The notes below the pieces were generated by a model. It had not been told where the DNA came from. It worked only from the letters and a program-made list of their open reading frames with translations, and made no database searches. From contig NZ_VOEJ01000010.1 of assembly GCF_007846085.1 (NCBI RefSeq), positions 87,268 to 151,267 on the forward strand: a stretch of DNA of 64,000 nt. The letters are read 5' to 3'. This DNA is from Mucilaginibacter pallidiroseus. Its GTDB lineage: Bacteria > Bacteroidota > Bacteroidia > Sphingobacteriales > Sphingobacteriaceae. Of the stretch, positions 42,867 to 52,147 are shown piece after piece (the first letter of the stretch is position 1; the number at the start of each line of letters is the position of its first letter). The translations under genes were made by a program, and so were the position numbers.

Positions 42867-43853
42867 ATGAAGAAATCTTTACAAAACACCCGTAAAAAGC
42901 TGATAAGGTATGTAACCCTTTTTATGTTCATACTTTTGTTAAGCAATTGTGAGTTTGTCATCAACTCCATAGTGCAACCCAAAACGGCCAATGCCGGCGA
43001 CCAGATAACCGCTACGCTCGATGCCAATTTCAGGGTAGATGGTGCCCAAACCAACCGTATAATAGTGGGCATACTGGCACCTAAAAGCTGGAAGCTTGGC
43101 CAAAATACCACCATAAGTTATACCTCAATTAAAGGTAATGGCGTGCTTACGCTGATACCGGCCAGTGAGGTTGCCGCCAGCGCAAAAAATGGTGAAAACT
43201 GGGCCACCAGGATGCGCAATAAGCTTGGTATTGGCCCTAATTATATTGACGATATGGAATGGGTGCCTTTCCGGACCACAACCAGCCTTACCGCTGTAGG
43301 CGAAGATGTGAAAGCTGTGTTCACCATAAAAATGAAGGTTGGTGTTGATGGCCTTAACACATCCGTAAAGTTGGGTTATATAGTATGTAACAACACAGAC
43401 GGCCTTGATGATGGCAGCCCTAACCTTTGGCCTGTTAAATATGCCGATTGTCTTGAAGTAGCAGGCACCGGCGACCTGATAGATTATTGCAATCCGGCAC
43501 TATCAGTAATAAACCCGGTTAAATCGCTTGATAACGATTATCAAAGTATAAGTTTTGATAACACTATTATCAAAACTGCGCTGCAGGGCGAGCAGGATAT
43601 TTACATATGTGCAACCGCCCATACATCAGATGGAAAGAACATTACGGTATGCGGCCGCGAAGACAGATCAAGGTTGCAGCAAACGGCGACGAATAAGTTT
43701 TCGATAACGTTGTGGCCACGGGGCTATTTCAAGGTAGATGCCAGCCAAACCATAACCAGTATCGACTATACTTTCACCGATGAAACAGGTGCAAAAATAG
43801 TGGGGGTAGGTAACACAGAGGTGCCCTTTGTACTGAAGTTTAACTGCAATTAG
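42867..43853 (+). CDS. Surface lipoprotein of the PUL (DUF4961 type)
   Basis: A 328-aa lipoprotein (MKKSLQNTRKKLIRYVTLF, then a lipobox-like LLLSNCEF) with beta-rich domains: NAGDQITATLDANFRV at the start and WPRGYFKVDASQTITSIDYTF near the end. It resembles the DUF4961 proteins found in mannan- and N-glycan-type PULs of Bacteroidetes. It is probably a surface glycan-binding protein working with the SusD proteins. It is 17 bp downstream of the previous lipoprotein gene, within the same operon. No catalytic residues recognised. Confidence 0.75.
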   Translation: MKKSLQNTRKKLIRYVTLFMFILLLSNCEFVINSIVQPKTANAGDQITATLDANFRVDGAQTNRIIVGILAPKSWKLGQNTTISYTSIKGNGVLTLIPASEVAASAKNGENWATRMRNKLGIGPNYIDDMEWVPFRTTTSLTAVGEDVKAVFTIKMKVGVDGLNTSVKLGYIVCNNTDGLDDGSPNLWPVKYADCLEVAGTGDLIDYCNPALSVINPVKSLDNDYQSISFDNTIIKTALQGEQDIYICATAHTSDGKNITVCGREDRSRLQQTATNKFSITLWPRGYFKVDASQTITSIDYTFTDETGAKIVGVGNTEVPFVLKFNCN

Positions 43854-43954
43854 TCGGCATAACAATAACCATAAAATAACTAAAAAAATTAACGGCAAAC
43901 GCGCCCGTATAGCCCGGCGTGTATCCTGTCGGCAACAATATTAAACCTCACTTT

Positions 43955-46900
43955 ATGCAGTATAATTACTTTACAAAAAGCATTTTAATGGTAACCATGT
44001 TTGCCCTGGTTAGCATTAACCATGCCCGGGGCCAAAATAAGGCGCCATTACCGGGGCAGGTAAGCGGTATGGTTTTTAACCAGTTTAGCGCTCCTTTAAA
44101 AGGGGTTAAAGTATTTGCAGTAAAATCAACCGATACGGTAGTTACCAACGAAAAAGGACGCTTTAGCATAGCAGCACAAAAGGGAAGTACACTGCGTTTT
44201 ATTGCCAAAGGCTTTAACGTAGCGCAGCTTAAAGTAAATCGTACAGATAGTATTGGCGTACAACTGTCTGACAGGTATTTGAAAACCACAGATAAGATAG
44301 ATGTACTTTACAACACAGTTGATGCAGATAAAAATCTGGGATCGGTATCAACAATATATACAAACCAGCTAACCACTACGCCTGCTTCGCTGTATACATA
44401 TGCATTGCCGGGGCAGCTTGCAGGCTTGTATACGCAACAAGCAAGTGGTTTTGGTAACCCACAGGCAGGTTCTCCTACTACAGCCGCATTTTTATTTAAT
44501 TATGTTACCAGCCATAACCAAACTGTTAATGACAATAACGGGCAGTTTAATTTGCAGGTTCGTGGTGCGAGGGATCTGTTTAATAGTCCGCAACCACCTA
44601 TTACCATAATTGATGGTGTGCAGCGCGAAATATCTTCAATAGATCCTGAGACTATCGAATCGATATCGGTATTAAAAGATGGTTTATCAACTATTCTGTT
44701 GGGTATAAACAGCTCAAACGCGGTATTACTTGTTACCACAAAAAAGGCGCAGGCAGGCCGCACGCTGATATCGTTCACTGCACAAGCAGGCATACAACAA
44801 TCCTTAGGTTTGCCAACGCCATTGCCTGCCTACCAATATGCCTATTTATATAATGAGGCTTCGCAAAATGGAGGTGGCCAGCCGCTTTACAACGCAGCTG
44901 ATTTTGAAGCTTACCGCAATGGCAGCGACCCGTTAGGGCATCCAAACGTAAACTGGTTTAACACTATTTTGCGCAAAAATGCACCTATACGTAGTTACAA
45001 GCTTAACGTTACAGGCGGTAATGCGGTAGCCCGCTACTCGGTATCGTTAAACTACTTTAACCAGGCAGGTATATTACAGTCAGATCCTTCGCTTTCATTC
45101 AAAACCAATAACAATTTAAGCCGGTATGTATTAAACTCCGACATTAACATCACTGCTAGCAAAAACTTTAATATCGACTTGCAGTTATTTGGCCGCGTGC
45201 AAACCATAACCTATCCGGGCCAGGGCAGTAGCGGTTTTACAGGTATTTTGAACACGTTATACGGGTTGCCAAATAACGCTTACCCGGTTTATAACCCCGA
45301 TGGCAGCTTTGCCGGTACTAACCAAACTTTTTACAACAACAACCTGGTGGCGCAGAGCCAATACTCGGGCTACACCAATACCCAAAATCACGATATATTA
45401 ACCAATCTTGATTTAAAGTATGATTTAGGTAATACCATAAAGGGCTTGTCATTACGCGGTAAAGGCAACTTTGCTGTAAACTCGCAAAGCTTTATTGACA
45501 GGAGCCTACAAAACGCTGTTTACCAACTTAACCCCGACGGCAGCTACAACGTTTACGGGGCATCAAGGTCACAAAATAATTCATTCAATAACGTATCAAA
45601 CTCAAGGTATGCTTATTCACAAGGTGCAGTTGCGTATAACAGGGGCTTTGGTAAAAATAATTTCGACGCATTACTTTTTTATGATTTCAGATCCATACTG
45701 CTTACTTATGATTTGCCTAAGTTTATGCAAAACAGGGCCTTACAGCTGGCGTACAACTACGATGAAAAATACTTTATTACGGGTGTTTTTAACAATAGCG
45801 GAGATGACCGCTACCCTGCAGGTCACCGTTTTGGCTGGTACTACGCAGGCGGCATTGGCTGGCACATGGGTAAAGAAAGCTTTATAAAAGATAACATTAG
45901 CTGGATAAACTCTTGGAAATGGCGTGCAACCTATGGTAATACTGGTAATGATAATATTGACCGTACCGGTTACTTCGCCTACAGGCAAACATTTGACTCT
46001 GGCTCGGGCGGGGCATATCCGCAGGGCACGGGCTATTCCAATGGTGGGGGTTACGGAGAATCTACCGGTGTTATCAACCCAAATATCAACCCGGAGCGCG
46101 CCCATAAAATTAATATAGGTACAGATATCAACTTATTTAACAATAAGCTGACCCTAAACGCCGACTACTTTAATGAGCGCTACTATAATTTGCTTAAGCA
46201 ACGTGGTAATAGTAACCAATTGATAGGGGCAGGGTATCCGTTTGAGAATATTGGAATCAGCCGCATGACAGGAGGTGAGCTTACGCTTACCCACCAAAGT
46301 AACATTGGCGACTTTAATTATTTTGTAACGGGCAACGCCAGCCTTTTACAAACCAAACAGGTATATGCAGATGAGCTTAAACCGCTTTACCCATGGATGG
46401 CCCGTACTGGCCAGCCGCTATCGGCAATATTCGGCTATACATCATTAGGCTTTTTCCAAACGCAGGAGGAAATAAATAACAGCGCTACAACAGTTGGTTA
46501 TGTGGCCAAACCCGGTGACATTAAATACAAGGACCTTAACGGCGATGGTGTTATCGATCAAAACGATGTATCAGCCATTGGAGGCTTAAAACCGCTGGTA
46601 TTTTATGGGCTTAATTTTGGATTTAACTACAAGGGGTTCAACGTTAGCATATTATTACAGGGCGTAACAAACAGGCAAATATCATTTAGCCAGGGAGACA
46701 TTACACAAGGTTTTATGGGTAAGGGTGGCTTTGGTACAGCGCCTTACGGGCAAGCATATACAACTATACTTAACCGCTGGACACCCGAAACAGCTGCAAC
46801 AGCTACATCGCCGCGTTTAACCCTTGGCGCAAATCCAAATAATGGAGCACCGTCTGATTTTTACGTACACTCCGGAAATTATGTGCGACTTAAAAATGCC

Positions 46901-47083
46901 GAGATAGGCTATACACTGCCAAACAGAATTACGTCTCGCATTAACGTATCAAACCTGAGGTTTTTTGTGAACGGGCAAAACCTATTAACGGTTGCCGGTT
47001 ACAAGGGGATCGACCCTGAAGTAAACGGTATTGCATACCCTATACAACGCGTTTTTAACGCCGGAGTAAGTGTAAAACTATAA
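43955..47083 (+). CDS. susC: SusC/RagA-family TonB-dependent transporter 1 (divergent plug)
   Basis: An outer-membrane transporter of about 1042 aa from ATG 43955 (MQYNYFTKSILMVTMFALVS); the in-frame GTG at 43919 adds 12 residues. It carries an N-terminal carboxypeptidase-regulatory-like domain (VSGMVFNQFSAPLKGVKVFA), a plug (ITIIDGVQREISSIDPETIESISVLKDG) and a 22-strand-type barrel ending VFNAGVSVKL. The plug is longer and less canonical than in the second SusC. With the following SusD it forms the usual SusC-SusD pair. Confidence 0.93.
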   Translation: MQYNYFTKSILMVTMFALVSINHARGQNKAPLPGQVSGMVFNQFSAPLKGVKVFAVKSTDTVVTNEKGRFSIAAQKGSTLRFIAKGFNVAQLKVNRTDSIGVQLSDRYLKTTDKIDVLYNTVDADKNLGSVSTIYTNQLTTTPASLYTYALPGQLAGLYTQQASGFGNPQAGSPTTAAFLFNYVTSHNQTVNDNNGQFNLQVRGARDLFNSPQPPITIIDGVQREISSIDPETIESISVLKDGLSTILLGINSSNAVLLVTTKKAQAGRTLISFTAQAGIQQSLGLPTPLPAYQYAYLYNEASQNGGGQPLYNAADFEAYRNGSDPLGHPNVNWFNTILRKNAPIRSYKLNVTGGNAVARYSVSLNYFNQAGILQSDPSLSFKTNNNLSRYVLNSDINITASKNFNIDLQLFGRVQTITYPGQGSSGFTGILNTLYGLPNNAYPVYNPDGSFAGTNQTFYNNNLVAQSQYSGYTNTQNHDILTNLDLKYDLGNTIKGLSLRGKGNFAVNSQSFIDRSLQNAVYQLNPDGSYNVYGASRSQNNSFNNVSNSRYAYSQGAVAYNRGFGKNNFDALLFYDFRSILLTYDLPKFMQNRALQLAYNYDEKYFITGVFNNSGDDRYPAGHRFGWYYAGGIGWHMGKESFIKDNISWINSWKWRATYGNTGNDNIDRTGYFAYRQTFDSGSGGAYPQGTGYSNGGGYGESTGVINPNINPERAHKINIGTDINLFNNKLTLNADYFNERYYNLLKQRGNSNQLIGAGYPFENIGISRMTGGELTLTHQSNIGDFNYFVTGNASLLQTKQVYADELKPLYPWMARTGQPLSAIFGYTSLGFFQTQEEINNSATTVGYVAKPGDIKYKDLNGDGVIDQNDVSAIGGLKPLVFYGLNFGFNYKGFNVSILLQGVTNRQISFSQGDITQGFMGKGGFGTAPYGQAYTTILNRWTPETAATATSPRLTLGANPNNGAPSDFYVHSGNYVRLKNAEIGYTLPNRITSRINVSNLRFFVNGQNLLTVAGYKGIDPEVNGIAYPIQRVFNAGVSVKL

Positions 47084-47100
47084 ACACAGCAAAGGAAATC

Positions 47101-48813
47101 ATGATCATGAAAGCATTATATAACATATTACCGGTACTTGCTGCAGCAATTGTTTTTACAGGCTGTAAAAAATACGAACCCGTGCCGGCAGAGCAGCGCA
47201 CCATAGATTACGTTTTTGATAAAAACGACTCGCTTGGCACCAATGCATACGCCTACCTTAACAGCGCTTATGCAAACTTAAAATCGGGGCATAACCGTGT
47301 AAACGGCGAGTACCTTGATGCAGCTTCTGACGATGCAATAAGTGCATCAACCGTAACCACTAATGATATTTACCGCCTGGGAACTGGTTTATACAACGCA
47401 ACCAATTTGCCACAGGGCGACAACGTTTGGGAAGAAAATTATAAGGCCATACGCACAACAAACATGTTTATATCAAACATTGATTTGGTGCCGGTTAAGG
47501 ATCAGCTTAGACCGGGCATATCTATGAAGTACGCATGGAAAAGCGAAGCCCGTTTCCTGCGAGCTATGTTTTACTTTAACCTGGTTAAACGCTATGGTGG
47601 TGTGCCGCTTTTGGGCGATAAGGTGTACACCATAAATGATGACCTGAACGTACCCCGCAATACTTTTGAGGAGTGCGTAAATTATATTGTTAAAGAGTGC
47701 GATGCTGTAAAGGATACCATGTACACCGTGCCGCTTGCCAACCCTGCGACCAACTCGCAAAGGGCAACCAATGCCGCGGCGCTGGCTTTAAAAGCAAAGG
47801 TATTGCTTTATGCCGCAAGCCCGCTTTTTAACGGCGGCAATATTGATGCAGGTAACCCCCTAACCGGTTATGCAAACTTTAGTACCGAAAGATGGGTTGC
47901 AGCTGCCGCTGCCGCCAAAGCAGTCATGAATCTAAATGCATTTCAACTGGTGCCAAGTTTTAAAAATGTTTTTATAACCCAGGTGCCGGGCAATACCGAG
48001 GTGATATTTCAGCGCCCTAACGGTAACGTAAATACCGTTGAAGCCAACAACGGGCCTATTGGTTTTACAACAAGCCCGGTAGGGCAGGGCAAAACCAGCC
48101 CAACACAAGATCTGGTTGATGCATTCCCGATGAGTAACGGCTTGGCCATAACAGCTACAGGCTCCGGTTACGACCCGGCGAACCCGTATGCCAATCGCGA
48201 CCCACGTTTAACAGCCACCGTTTTTTACAACAATTCGCCGTGGCTGGGTTCAACCGTGCAAACATTTGAAGGCGGCCGAAGCAAGCCAAACAGTGGTGTG
48301 CAGCAAACGCAAACAGGGTATTACATGCGCAAGTTTATGGCCCTATATGAAAATCAAAGCAATTACGGTACATCGCCGGAAGACTGGATGATTTTCAGGT
48401 ATGCTGATATACTACTATCATACGCCGAGGCACAAAATGAAGTACTTGCTTCGCCGGATGCATCTGTTTATAGCGCTGTTGAACAGATACGCCAGCGTGC
48501 CGGCCTAAGCCCGTTTACATTGCCTGCAGGCTTAACAAAAGATCAAATGCGCGATGCCATAAGGGCCGAGCGCCGTGTTGAAATGGCATTTGAGGAAAGC
48601 CGGTATTTTGATATCCGCCGTTGGAAGATTGCCGAAACGGTTATGAACCAGCCACGCCGCGGGGTAGTTATACGGCCAACGGCCACAGGTTTCAGCTACA
48701 GCTATGTAAATGTGCTCAATACAAAATTTGTATCGCCTGCCATGTACCTGTACCCTATACCTTTTAACGAAACTCAGAAAAACCCTAATCTGAAACAAAA
48801 TCCGGGATGGTAA
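47101..48813 (+). CDS. susD: SusD/RagB-family glycan-binding lipoprotein 2
   Basis: A 570-aa lipoprotein with lipobox (AAIVFTGCKKYEP), the SusD region SEARFLRAMFYFNLVKRYGGVPLLGD, a middle part naming the common FRYADILLSYAEAQNE motif, and an end with MRDAIRAERRVEMAFEESRYFDIRRWK and LKQNPGW. It is 17 bp after SusC 1, so it is its likely partner at the surface. Sequence is clearly related to SusD 1 but not a recent copy. Confidence 0.94.
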   Translation: MIMKALYNILPVLAAAIVFTGCKKYEPVPAEQRTIDYVFDKNDSLGTNAYAYLNSAYANLKSGHNRVNGEYLDAASDDAISASTVTTNDIYRLGTGLYNATNLPQGDNVWEENYKAIRTTNMFISNIDLVPVKDQLRPGISMKYAWKSEARFLRAMFYFNLVKRYGGVPLLGDKVYTINDDLNVPRNTFEECVNYIVKECDAVKDTMYTVPLANPATNSQRATNAAALALKAKVLLYAASPLFNGGNIDAGNPLTGYANFSTERWVAAAAAAKAVMNLNAFQLVPSFKNVFITQVPGNTEVIFQRPNGNVNTVEANNGPIGFTTSPVGQGKTSPTQDLVDAFPMSNGLAITATGSGYDPANPYANRDPRLTATVFYNNSPWLGSTVQTFEGGRSKPNSGVQQTQTGYYMRKFMALYENQSNYGTSPEDWMIFRYADILLSYAEAQNEVLASPDASVYSAVEQIRQRAGLSPFTLPAGLTKDQMRDAIRAERRVEMAFEESRYFDIRRWKIAETVMNQPRRGVVIRPTATGFSYSYVNVLNTKFVSPAMYLYPIPFNETQKNPNLKQNPGW

Positions 48814-48847
48814 TAAACTGCTAATCAAATTATTGACAAGACTTATT

Positions 48848-51800
48848 ATGAGAAAATTTATACTATTATCATTCATCATCGTGCTTGCGCCACTTGTATT
48901 GCTGGCGCAGGGCAGGCTGATAACCGGTACTGTAAAAGATGCATCGGGTGTTTTACCCGGCGCTACCGTCAGCGAAAAAGGTGTCCCGGCAAATATTGCT
49001 ATTGTTAATACAAGCGGAAGATTTACCATCAGGTTAAGAGGTAACGCTAATGCCTTGCTGGTAAAGTACATCGGTTTCAGGCAGCAGGAAGTTAAGCTCG
49101 ACCAATCAAACGAGATTGACATTATATTACAATCAACCAGCCAGGATATGGAAGAGGTAGTTGTACTTGGTTATCAACCCAAAAAGCGTATAACCAATAC
49201 CGGCTCGGCCAGCCAGATAAACGCTGCCGAGGTGCGTACCGTGCCAACTGCCAACGTGCAAAATACCTTATCGGGCAGGTTACCGGGCTTCTTTTCACAG
49301 CAAACATCGGGGCAGCCGGGTAAAGATGCTGCCAGCTTTTATATACGTGGTTTAAGCTCTATCAATGGCTCTAACACGCCTTTGATCATCGTGGATGACG
49401 TAGAATACCAGGCCGACCAATTGCAGCAGATCAATGTTAATGAGATAGAAACCATTACAATATTAAAAGATGCATCAACCACTGCAATCTACGGTGTTAA
49501 AGGTGCCAATGGTGTATTGGTGGTAACAACACGCCGCGGTAAAATGGGTGCTCCAAGCGTAAACCTAAGGGTTGAAACAGGTGTGCAGTCGCCTACCAAA
49601 ATACCGAGTTTCTTGAACGCGCATGATGCTGCAGTGCTGATAAATGAGGCCGAAACAAATTACAACCGCACCTATGGCCTGCCCGCAAGCAATATATCCT
49701 TTACCCCGGCAGATCTGCAGGCATTTCAAACCGGTAGCGACCCATACGGGCATCCGGACGTTAACTGGTATAAAGCTATTCTGAAAGATTATACTTACCA
49801 GCGTAATACCAATCTTGATATATCTGGCGGTACCAATAATGTACGCTACTTTATCACCGGCGGCGCCCTGACACAAAGTGGTTTGCTGCGCGATTTTGCC
49901 GACCCGCAAAACCAAATTAATAGTAATTACGCCTACACACGCTATAACTTCCGCTCGAACCTTGATTTAAAGGCTAATAAAAACCTAAGCATCAGGCTTG
50001 ATTTAAGCGCACGTTTTGGTACCATCAACGAACCCCACTCATCAAACATATTGGGTGAGATATATGATTTTACCAAGGTTACGCCTTACTCGGCACCGTT
50101 TTTAAACCCTAACGGCAGCTACGCATACAACTTCTCGCAGTTTAATACCACATCGCTAAAAAATACACCGCAGCAGCTAAGTACCATTAATGCGAGGCTT
50201 GCCAATGGTGGTTATGACCGTGCCAGCCGGACAGATTTTAACTCGCTTTTTGATATTAACGAAAAGCTGGATGCCATAACGCCCGGCCTTTCGGTTACCG
50301 GCCGGTTAAGCTATTCAAGTATCGAACAGTATACCAAGCAGCTATATCGCTACAATAGTTCGGGTTTGCCAAGCTACAATCCACCGAGCTATTATTATAA
50401 TCCAACAACTAAAACGTATACGCTTGATCCAAGAGGGCAGTATGTGCTCTCAGATTATAACCTTACAGGTAACACCAACACCTATATTACACGTGTAAAT
50501 TTGCAGGCCTTTGCCACTTACGACAGGGTGTTTTTTGGCGATCACCATGTTACCGGTTTGCTGCTATACAATCAGTATCAGGATAATGACCAGGCCAATC
50601 CTCCGTCAAAATTTAGCGGGCAGTCTATAAAAGTGGGTTACGGTTATAAAGACAAGTACCTGATAGACTTTAACGCGGCCTACAATGGTACCGACAGGTT
50701 TGCTTCCGACCATCGTTTCGGCTTTTTCCCGGCAGTATCTGTTGGTTATAACATTGCCAAGGAAGATTATTTTAAAGACAACGTATCCTTTGTTCAGTAC
50801 CTTAAATTAAGAGGATCATATGGTGTAGTAGGGTCTGACGCTATAGGTGGTTCACGCTACATTTACAGCCAGTTTTACAATAATGGTTTGGGCTACAACT
50901 TTGGTGTGAGCGGACAACCGTTTGGTAGTATAAGTGAAGGTACACTTGCTAACAGCGACGTATTTTGGGAGTCGCAAAAGGAGCTGAACATCGCTCTGGA
51001 GTCAAATATGTTTAATAACAAATTAAGCGTGTTGTTCGAAGTATTCCGTAACGTCCGTTATAATCAGTTGATTTTCCCTGGTGATATATCTTCAATTATT
51101 GGTGTCGGTGTACCTGCTGTAAACGCAGGCCGATCTATAAATCGTGGCTTTGAGGCACAAATTGGTTATCGCACATCTGTAGGCCAGTTTCAGTTCAACT
51201 CGAATTTGGTATTCTCTTATGCCAAAAACAAAATCACCGACCAGCGTGAAGCTGCGCCAGCCTACCCGTGGCTATACCGCACAGGGCACCCAATTGGCCA
51301 GCCGTTTGGCTATAAATACATAGGCTTTTACACCGAAGACGATGTGAATAAAATAGCTGCCAACGCGCCCGATAAGCCCGCCACGCCAACCAATGGTACC
51401 CGCGTGCAGGCAGGCGATTTGAAATATCAGGATGTAAACGGCGATGGTAAAATAGATGTGTATGACCAGGTTGCCATTGGCAAACCAAACCTGCCTAATA
51501 CAAACATTGGTTTAACACTTGGCGTTGCCTATAAAGGCTTTAGCGTGAACGTGTTGTTGCAGGCTGCCTATGGTTACAGCTTTGCTGTGGTGGGTACCGG
51601 GGTTGAGCCTTTTAAAAGCCAGTTTCAGCCGATACACCAGGAGAGGTGGACACCCACTACTGCGCAATCCGCACAGTTTCCAAGCTTGACTACCGATCCG
51701 CTGTCAGTTAGCAGCCCTTCAAACTACCTATCAGACTACTGGTTAATAAACGCACACTATGTCCGTTTAAAAAGTGTTGATATAGGTTACCAGTTTCCGG

Positions 51801-51976
51801 ATAAGCTGCTGCCTTTTAAATTTAAATACGCCCGTTTATACCTGAGCGCATACAACTTATTTACCTGGCGCAACTACAACAGGTATCAACAGGATCCGGA
51901 GGTTGCAACCAGCTCGGCTGGCGATGTTTACCCTAATTTACGCGTAGCAACACTTGGCCTGCAGGTTACATTTTAA
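48848..51976 (+). CDS. susC: SusC/RagA-family TonB-dependent transporter 2 (canonical)
   Basis: An outer-membrane transporter of 1042 aa from ATG 48848 (MRKFILLSFIIVLAPLVLLA); an in-frame start at 48833 is weaker. It has a carboxypeptidase-regulatory-like domain (GRLITGTVKDASGVLPGATV), the TonB-box region EEVVVLGYQPKKRITNTGS, a plug (IRGLSSINGSNTPLIIVDDVEYQ) and a barrel ending VATLGLQVTF. It is the last gene of the operon; the usual SusD partner does not follow it, so SusD 1 at 40607 may serve it. A strong hairpin terminator starts 4 bp after its stop. Confidence 0.94.
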   Translation: MRKFILLSFIIVLAPLVLLAQGRLITGTVKDASGVLPGATVSEKGVPANIAIVNTSGRFTIRLRGNANALLVKYIGFRQQEVKLDQSNEIDIILQSTSQDMEEVVVLGYQPKKRITNTGSASQINAAEVRTVPTANVQNTLSGRLPGFFSQQTSGQPGKDAASFYIRGLSSINGSNTPLIIVDDVEYQADQLQQINVNEIETITILKDASTTAIYGVKGANGVLVVTTRRGKMGAPSVNLRVETGVQSPTKIPSFLNAHDAAVLINEAETNYNRTYGLPASNISFTPADLQAFQTGSDPYGHPDVNWYKAILKDYTYQRNTNLDISGGTNNVRYFITGGALTQSGLLRDFADPQNQINSNYAYTRYNFRSNLDLKANKNLSIRLDLSARFGTINEPHSSNILGEIYDFTKVTPYSAPFLNPNGSYAYNFSQFNTTSLKNTPQQLSTINARLANGGYDRASRTDFNSLFDINEKLDAITPGLSVTGRLSYSSIEQYTKQLYRYNSSGLPSYNPPSYYYNPTTKTYTLDPRGQYVLSDYNLTGNTNTYITRVNLQAFATYDRVFFGDHHVTGLLLYNQYQDNDQANPPSKFSGQSIKVGYGYKDKYLIDFNAAYNGTDRFASDHRFGFFPAVSVGYNIAKEDYFKDNVSFVQYLKLRGSYGVVGSDAIGGSRYIYSQFYNNGLGYNFGVSGQPFGSISEGTLANSDVFWESQKELNIALESNMFNNKLSVLFEVFRNVRYNQLIFPGDISSIIGVGVPAVNAGRSINRGFEAQIGYRTSVGQFQFNSNLVFSYAKNKITDQREAAPAYPWLYRTGHPIGQPFGYKYIGFYTEDDVNKIAANAPDKPATPTNGTRVQAGDLKYQDVNGDGKIDVYDQVAIGKPNLPNTNIGLTLGVAYKGFSVNVLLQAAYGYSFAVVGTGVEPFKSQFQPIHQERWTPTTAQSAQFPSLTTDPLSVSSPSNYLSDYWLINAHYVRLKSVDIGYQFPDKLLPFKFKYARLYLSAYNLFTWRNYNRYQQDPEVATSSAGDVYPNLRVATLGLQVTF

Positions 51977-51980
51977 AATA

Positions 51981-52014
51981 AATAATGAAAGAGAAATTTT
52001 TCTCTTTCATTATT
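51981..52014 (+). terminator. Strong terminator after susC 2
   Basis: A 16-bp perfect stem (51981-51996 against 51999-52014, AATAATGAAAGAGAAA and its complement) with only two bases between the arms. It begins 4 bp after the susC 2 stop. It overlaps by 2 bases the TTTG of the next promoter, so operon end and next promoter are fused. Confidence 0.8.
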
Positions 52015-52043
52015 TGCTAAATCGATTTATTTAAGTATTTTTA
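52013..52043 (+). promoter_or_regulatory. Promoter with embedded LacI-type operator before GH92-2
   Basis: TTTG (52013-52016) and TATTTTTA (52036-52043) are 19 bp apart. CTAAATCGATTTAT (52017-52030), the best copy of the palindrome, starts directly after the TTTG and fills most of the spacer. The start codon is at 52148. Confidence 0.78.
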
Positions 52044-52147
52044 TTCAAATTAGTTGGTTAATAAAGGGCACATATCCGGGGCGGCAACGTTCCGGGTATT
52101 TTGCTAAACAACCAAACTTCAGTTAAACATCCAACCAATAACAACCT

